From positions 7,532,258-7,596,257 of the forward strand of contig VZSR01003798.1 of the NCBI GenBank assembly GCA_013398615.1: DNA of 64,000 nt, given 5' to 3'. Numbering within the stretch: the first letter of the stretch is position 1; the number at the start of each line of letters is the position of its first letter. Both the position numbers and the translations under genes were made by a program. A model generated the notes under the pieces. It did no database searches. It saw only the letters and a program-made list of their open reading frames with translations, and was not told where the DNA came from. This DNA comes from Brachypodius melanocephalos. Taxonomy: Eukaryota > Chordata > Aves > Passeriformes > Pycnonotidae. Below are positions 62,977-64,000 of the stretch, piece by piece.

Positions 62977-64000
62977 CTAGAAGTGAAAGGGGTAATATGA
63001 GTCACTTCAGACATTCTTGACAGTTTCTTTTTGAGGGTTTATAGGTCAAAATGATGTACAAATTCAGCTGCTGCTCTGTAGCATTTCCTATACTGTAATA
63101 ATGGATTACAGCCTTCTTTCAAGCAAACATAGTAGTTGAAAGAAAGAAATGACACTGAAAACAGTTTTAGCAGGAGTTCTAATTTTACCTGGGGTTTTTT
63201 TCAGGTCTTTTCATTGTGTGTGTGACCTGGGATGCATTTCTAGTTGATTTTATTTGTTTTGTTTGTTTTGCTTTGTTTTTTAATTCTAGACAAATCATTT
63301 TGACAGATATTGTCTGGTCTTTTTTTTTCCCAGTCCAAGAATACAGAACAGAGATACCAGAGTTACAGCTGAGTTTGCACAACCATACCAATGTAATTTT
63401 GTTGGCTGGCTGAAATAACACCTTGTTTACCCTGGCACAGATGAGATCAGATCCTGGCTGATTTTGGCCTGACACAATGGAGTGCACTGGCTTTCAGACA
63501 ATGTCTTATAGCTAGACTTCATACCACAAACAATTACATGTGTGCTTAGCCGTCAGTTTGAAGCAGTCAATGGGAATCCTTAAATTTGTAAATATTACAT
63601 GGCTGGGACCTTAGAGGGGAAAAGTTACAAATAGGAAATGTTGGTTTGGTCTTTCTGATTTGAAAAGCCACCGGTGGGACAAACTCTGCCTTTGTCTGCA
63701 GTATATGCAGGAAAAAAAAATGGTACAAAGGTACAAGCAAAACAAAATAGAACTTTTCAGAGAAGCAAAATGAATTTCAAACAGCTCAAAATCAATATTA
63801 TTTCCCAACTGTGAACAATTACTTATAATCCAAGTACAAAAAGACTTCCACTGGAGAGTCTGCAGCAAGTTATATTACATTAACACTTAAGAGCACACCA
63901 TCATAATTGATTTATCTTGTTATAAATCAGGATGACTGAATAGCTTCTTTAAACGACAGACTGAGCCCTGTTCACTGTCATAAAATAAACTAATGACCAT
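62977..64000. other. TMC3: TMC3 intron reaching the window edge
   Basis: One kilobase upstream of the first visible TMC3 exon. Open frames on the minus strand here do not resemble TMC membrane segments, so the preceding exon lies outside the window. Confidence 0.75.

Noticed and set aside
63185..63868. Two minus-strand frames (85 and 100 codons) upstream of the visible TMC3 exons
   Set aside because: They lack TMC-like membrane segments and suitable splice sites in frame.

Overview
This window is a piece of a vertebrate nuclear genome, most likely a bird (sauropsid at least). It has widely spaced exons with GT-AG introns, AT-rich noncoding DNA, few recognisable transposon copies and one run of exactly 100 N. 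Nothing prokaryotic, plasmid-borne or viral was seen. The gene order is IL16 (+ strand), STARD5 (- strand), TMC3 (- strand), which as I recall is the order on human chromosome 15q25.

Layout. Positions 1-26.2 kb hold no convincing coding gene: upstream or 5'-intronic DNA of IL16, with a diverged direct repeat near 1.85/2.98 kb, a short pentamer array at 18.8 kb and one candidate small exon at 22152-22205. IL16 coding exons run from an ATG at 26321 to a TAA at 51880 and encode a four-PDZ pro-interleukin-16. I assembled 17 exons with compatible splice phases. Phase arithmetic shows that one N-terminal exon is missing between 26632 and 36969; it may lie in the gap at 36631-36730. A poly(A) signal follows at 52118. 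STARD5 is complete in six exons (59129 down to 55290; 210 residues) and starts in a CpG-rich island. It faces IL16 tail to tail. TMC3 contributes only its last four exons (62976 down to 60175), that is, the end of the channel core and a long cytoplasmic tail; the rest lies beyond the right edge.

The three genes are not an operon and have unrelated roles: a cytokine precursor and PDZ scaffold, a START-domain sterol/bile-acid carrier, and a TMC channel-like membrane protein. No new biological system was found. The points most worth a second look are IL16 features that differ from mammals: the caspase-3 cleavage aspartate is replaced, the start methionine of the short leukocyte isoform is replaced while an in-frame intronic ATG lies just upstream, and the C-terminal RRKS-like motif is changed. 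Others are a triplicated 26-bp splice-donor segment in STARD5, a very weak splice donor in the PDZ1 region, and a PDZ-ligand-like C-terminus on TMC3. Exon boundaries were placed by eye from splice sites, reading phase and remembered human proteins, so an error of a base is possible, though all listed joins keep frame.
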